NCBI GenBank assembly: GCA_030615235.1
Contig: JAUWZR010000027.1
Coordinates: 1 to 16,220, forward strand
Length of the DNA: 16,220 nt
Source of the DNA: Promethearchaeota archaeon
GTDB lineage: Archaea; Asgardarchaeota; Lokiarchaeia; Sigyniarchaeales; SOKP01
Direction of reading: 5' to 3'
This document shows, piece by piece, positions 15,566 through 16,220 of the stretch (the first letter of the stretch is position 1; each line of letters begins with the position of its first letter). A program made the position numbers and the translations under genes. The notes beneath the pieces are model-generated. The model was not told the DNA's origin. It ran no database searches and saw nothing but the letters and a program-made list of their open reading frames with translations.

Positions 15566-16207
15566 TTAAGTTTTTACCTCCTGTTTAATTGGATTAAACA
15601 ATCCCAGTGAGAAGATAACAATAAAAGTCACATAACTTAAAACGAATATATTTGATAGCAATGTTTCGTCTATGAATGTTACACTAAATGCTATGGTGAA
15701 AAAGATTGCTATACCAAGAGCACCGTTGTCCTTCATGCGAATCGCCGTAAAGTATAAAAAGAAAATACTTGCAAATCCTGCAATAGTTGTGTAATTCTCA
15801 AGCCAAGCGTAAAACCCAGTAAACAAATAAAGAAGAAACATTCCAATGAAAAAGAAAATAGCTGATAAGTGTAAAATTTCCCATCTATTAATAAAAAAAA
15901 TCAAAGTAAGACCCAGGGTCACCATAATGGCTATAGTTGTATTATAAATTCCAAATTCAGCGGTATATAATTCATTCATAAAGGGTGTATTTAACGGGGT
16001 ATATGTCACAAGAAAGCTGGTGATAACAAGTATCGAGAAGTTAATAAAAGTACTAACAATAATTAATCGTATAATATTATATTTTCCCGTTTCTTTCTTG
16101 TCTTTTAAAAGCTTCCTGCCTAAAATTAATGTCGCCATAGGTATAAATATTGCGCTCGAAACATTAGCCACAATTACAAGACTTGATAAAAATAAATCTT
16201 CTGCCAT
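15566..16207 (-). CDS. Seven-helix integral membrane protein (213 residues), partner of the next gene
   Basis: No family is recognised. Predicted membrane helices are at about 8-30, 45-68, 85-107, 110-135, 138-157, 163-182 and 184-206. Basic loops GRKLLKDKKETGKYN (30-44), NRWE and RMKDNG point to an outside N-terminus and a short cytoplasmic C-terminus (KQEVKT), the same topology as the downstream protein although the sequences are not obviously alike. The ATG at 16207 has no clear Shine-Dalgarno in the 13 bases left before the window edge, so an upstream operon member or promoter would lie outside. Its stop is 1 nt before the next start. Equal size, equal topology and coupling suggest that the two proteins form one membrane complex or arose by an old duplication; neither is proven here. 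Confidence 0.85.
   Translation of the reverse strand: MAEDLFLSSLVIVANVSSAIFIPMATLILGRKLLKDKKETGKYNIIRLIIVSTFINFSILVITSFLVTYTPLNTPFMNELYTAEFGIYNTTIAIMVTLGLTLIFFINRWEILHLSAIFFFIGMFLLYLFTGFYAWLENYTTIAGFASIFFLYFTAIRMKDNGALGIAIFFTIAFSVTFIDETLLSNIFVLSYVTFIVIFSLGLFNPIKQEVKT
15576..15582 (-). promoter_or_regulatory. Shine-Dalgarno site of the second 7TM gene, inside the first
   Basis: The minus strand reads AGGAGGT, a full-length Shine-Dalgarno, 11 nt before ATG 15564. It is embedded in the codons for QEV near the end of the upstream gene, so ribosomes ending there can restart. Confidence 0.7.
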
Positions 16208-16220
16208 TTTACAAAAAACT

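Noticed and set aside
1..16220. CRISPR arrays, insertion sequences, tRNA or rRNA genes
   Set aside because: No regularly spaced short repeats, transposase-like proteins or GC-rich structured RNA segments were seen; the only clear repeats are coding repeats in the protease and TPR genes.

Overview
The window is AT-rich (roughly one third G+C) archaeal DNA, most likely from an Asgard archaeon of the Lokiarchaeota type. The main support is an Arf-family small GTPase fused to a roadblock/longin-like domain. Other support comes from a secreted subtilase with a PGY-type C-terminal membrane anchor, long TPR-like helical-repeat proteins, mixed Shine-Dalgarno and apparently leaderless starts, and T-tract ends. 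This placement is inferred from gene content only. No rRNA, tRNA, CRISPR array, insertion sequence or phage gene is visible.

Layout. 1-670 (-) is the N-terminal part of thiC (thiamine pyrimidine synthesis), cut by the window edge. It is divergent from an HSL-family alpha/beta hydrolase (880-1773, +). Next are a small unrecognised protein (1849-2187, -) and a Nudix hydrolase (2327-2794, -). A 1509-residue cell-surface subtilisin-like protease with many beta domains follows (2994-7523, +). After it come a small protein tyrosine/dual-specificity phosphatase (7766-8221, +) and an unrecognised 383-residue protein (8330-9481, +). An amidohydrolase of the YtcJ type (9493-11124, -) is convergent with that gene at 11 nt. 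A 785-residue helical-repeat/TPR protein (11288-13645, +) is convergent with the Arf-like GTPase (13757-14653, -). The window ends with two translationally coupled seven-helix membrane proteins (14914-16207, -).

The genes do not form one pathway. Apart from the two 7TM genes there is no clear operon, and most genes are separate units with AT-rich gaps of 75-260 nt. No gap exceeds 300 nt. The parts with most eukaryote-like or signalling character are the Arf/roadblock GTPase, the phosphatase, the TPR protein and the 7TM pair, but physical or functional links between them are not shown by the sequence. Four starts deserve care. thiC probably starts at TTG. The small protein at 2187, the phosphatase and the amidohydrolase each have a good Shine-Dalgarno sequence that fits an in-frame ATT or ATA better than the conventional start.
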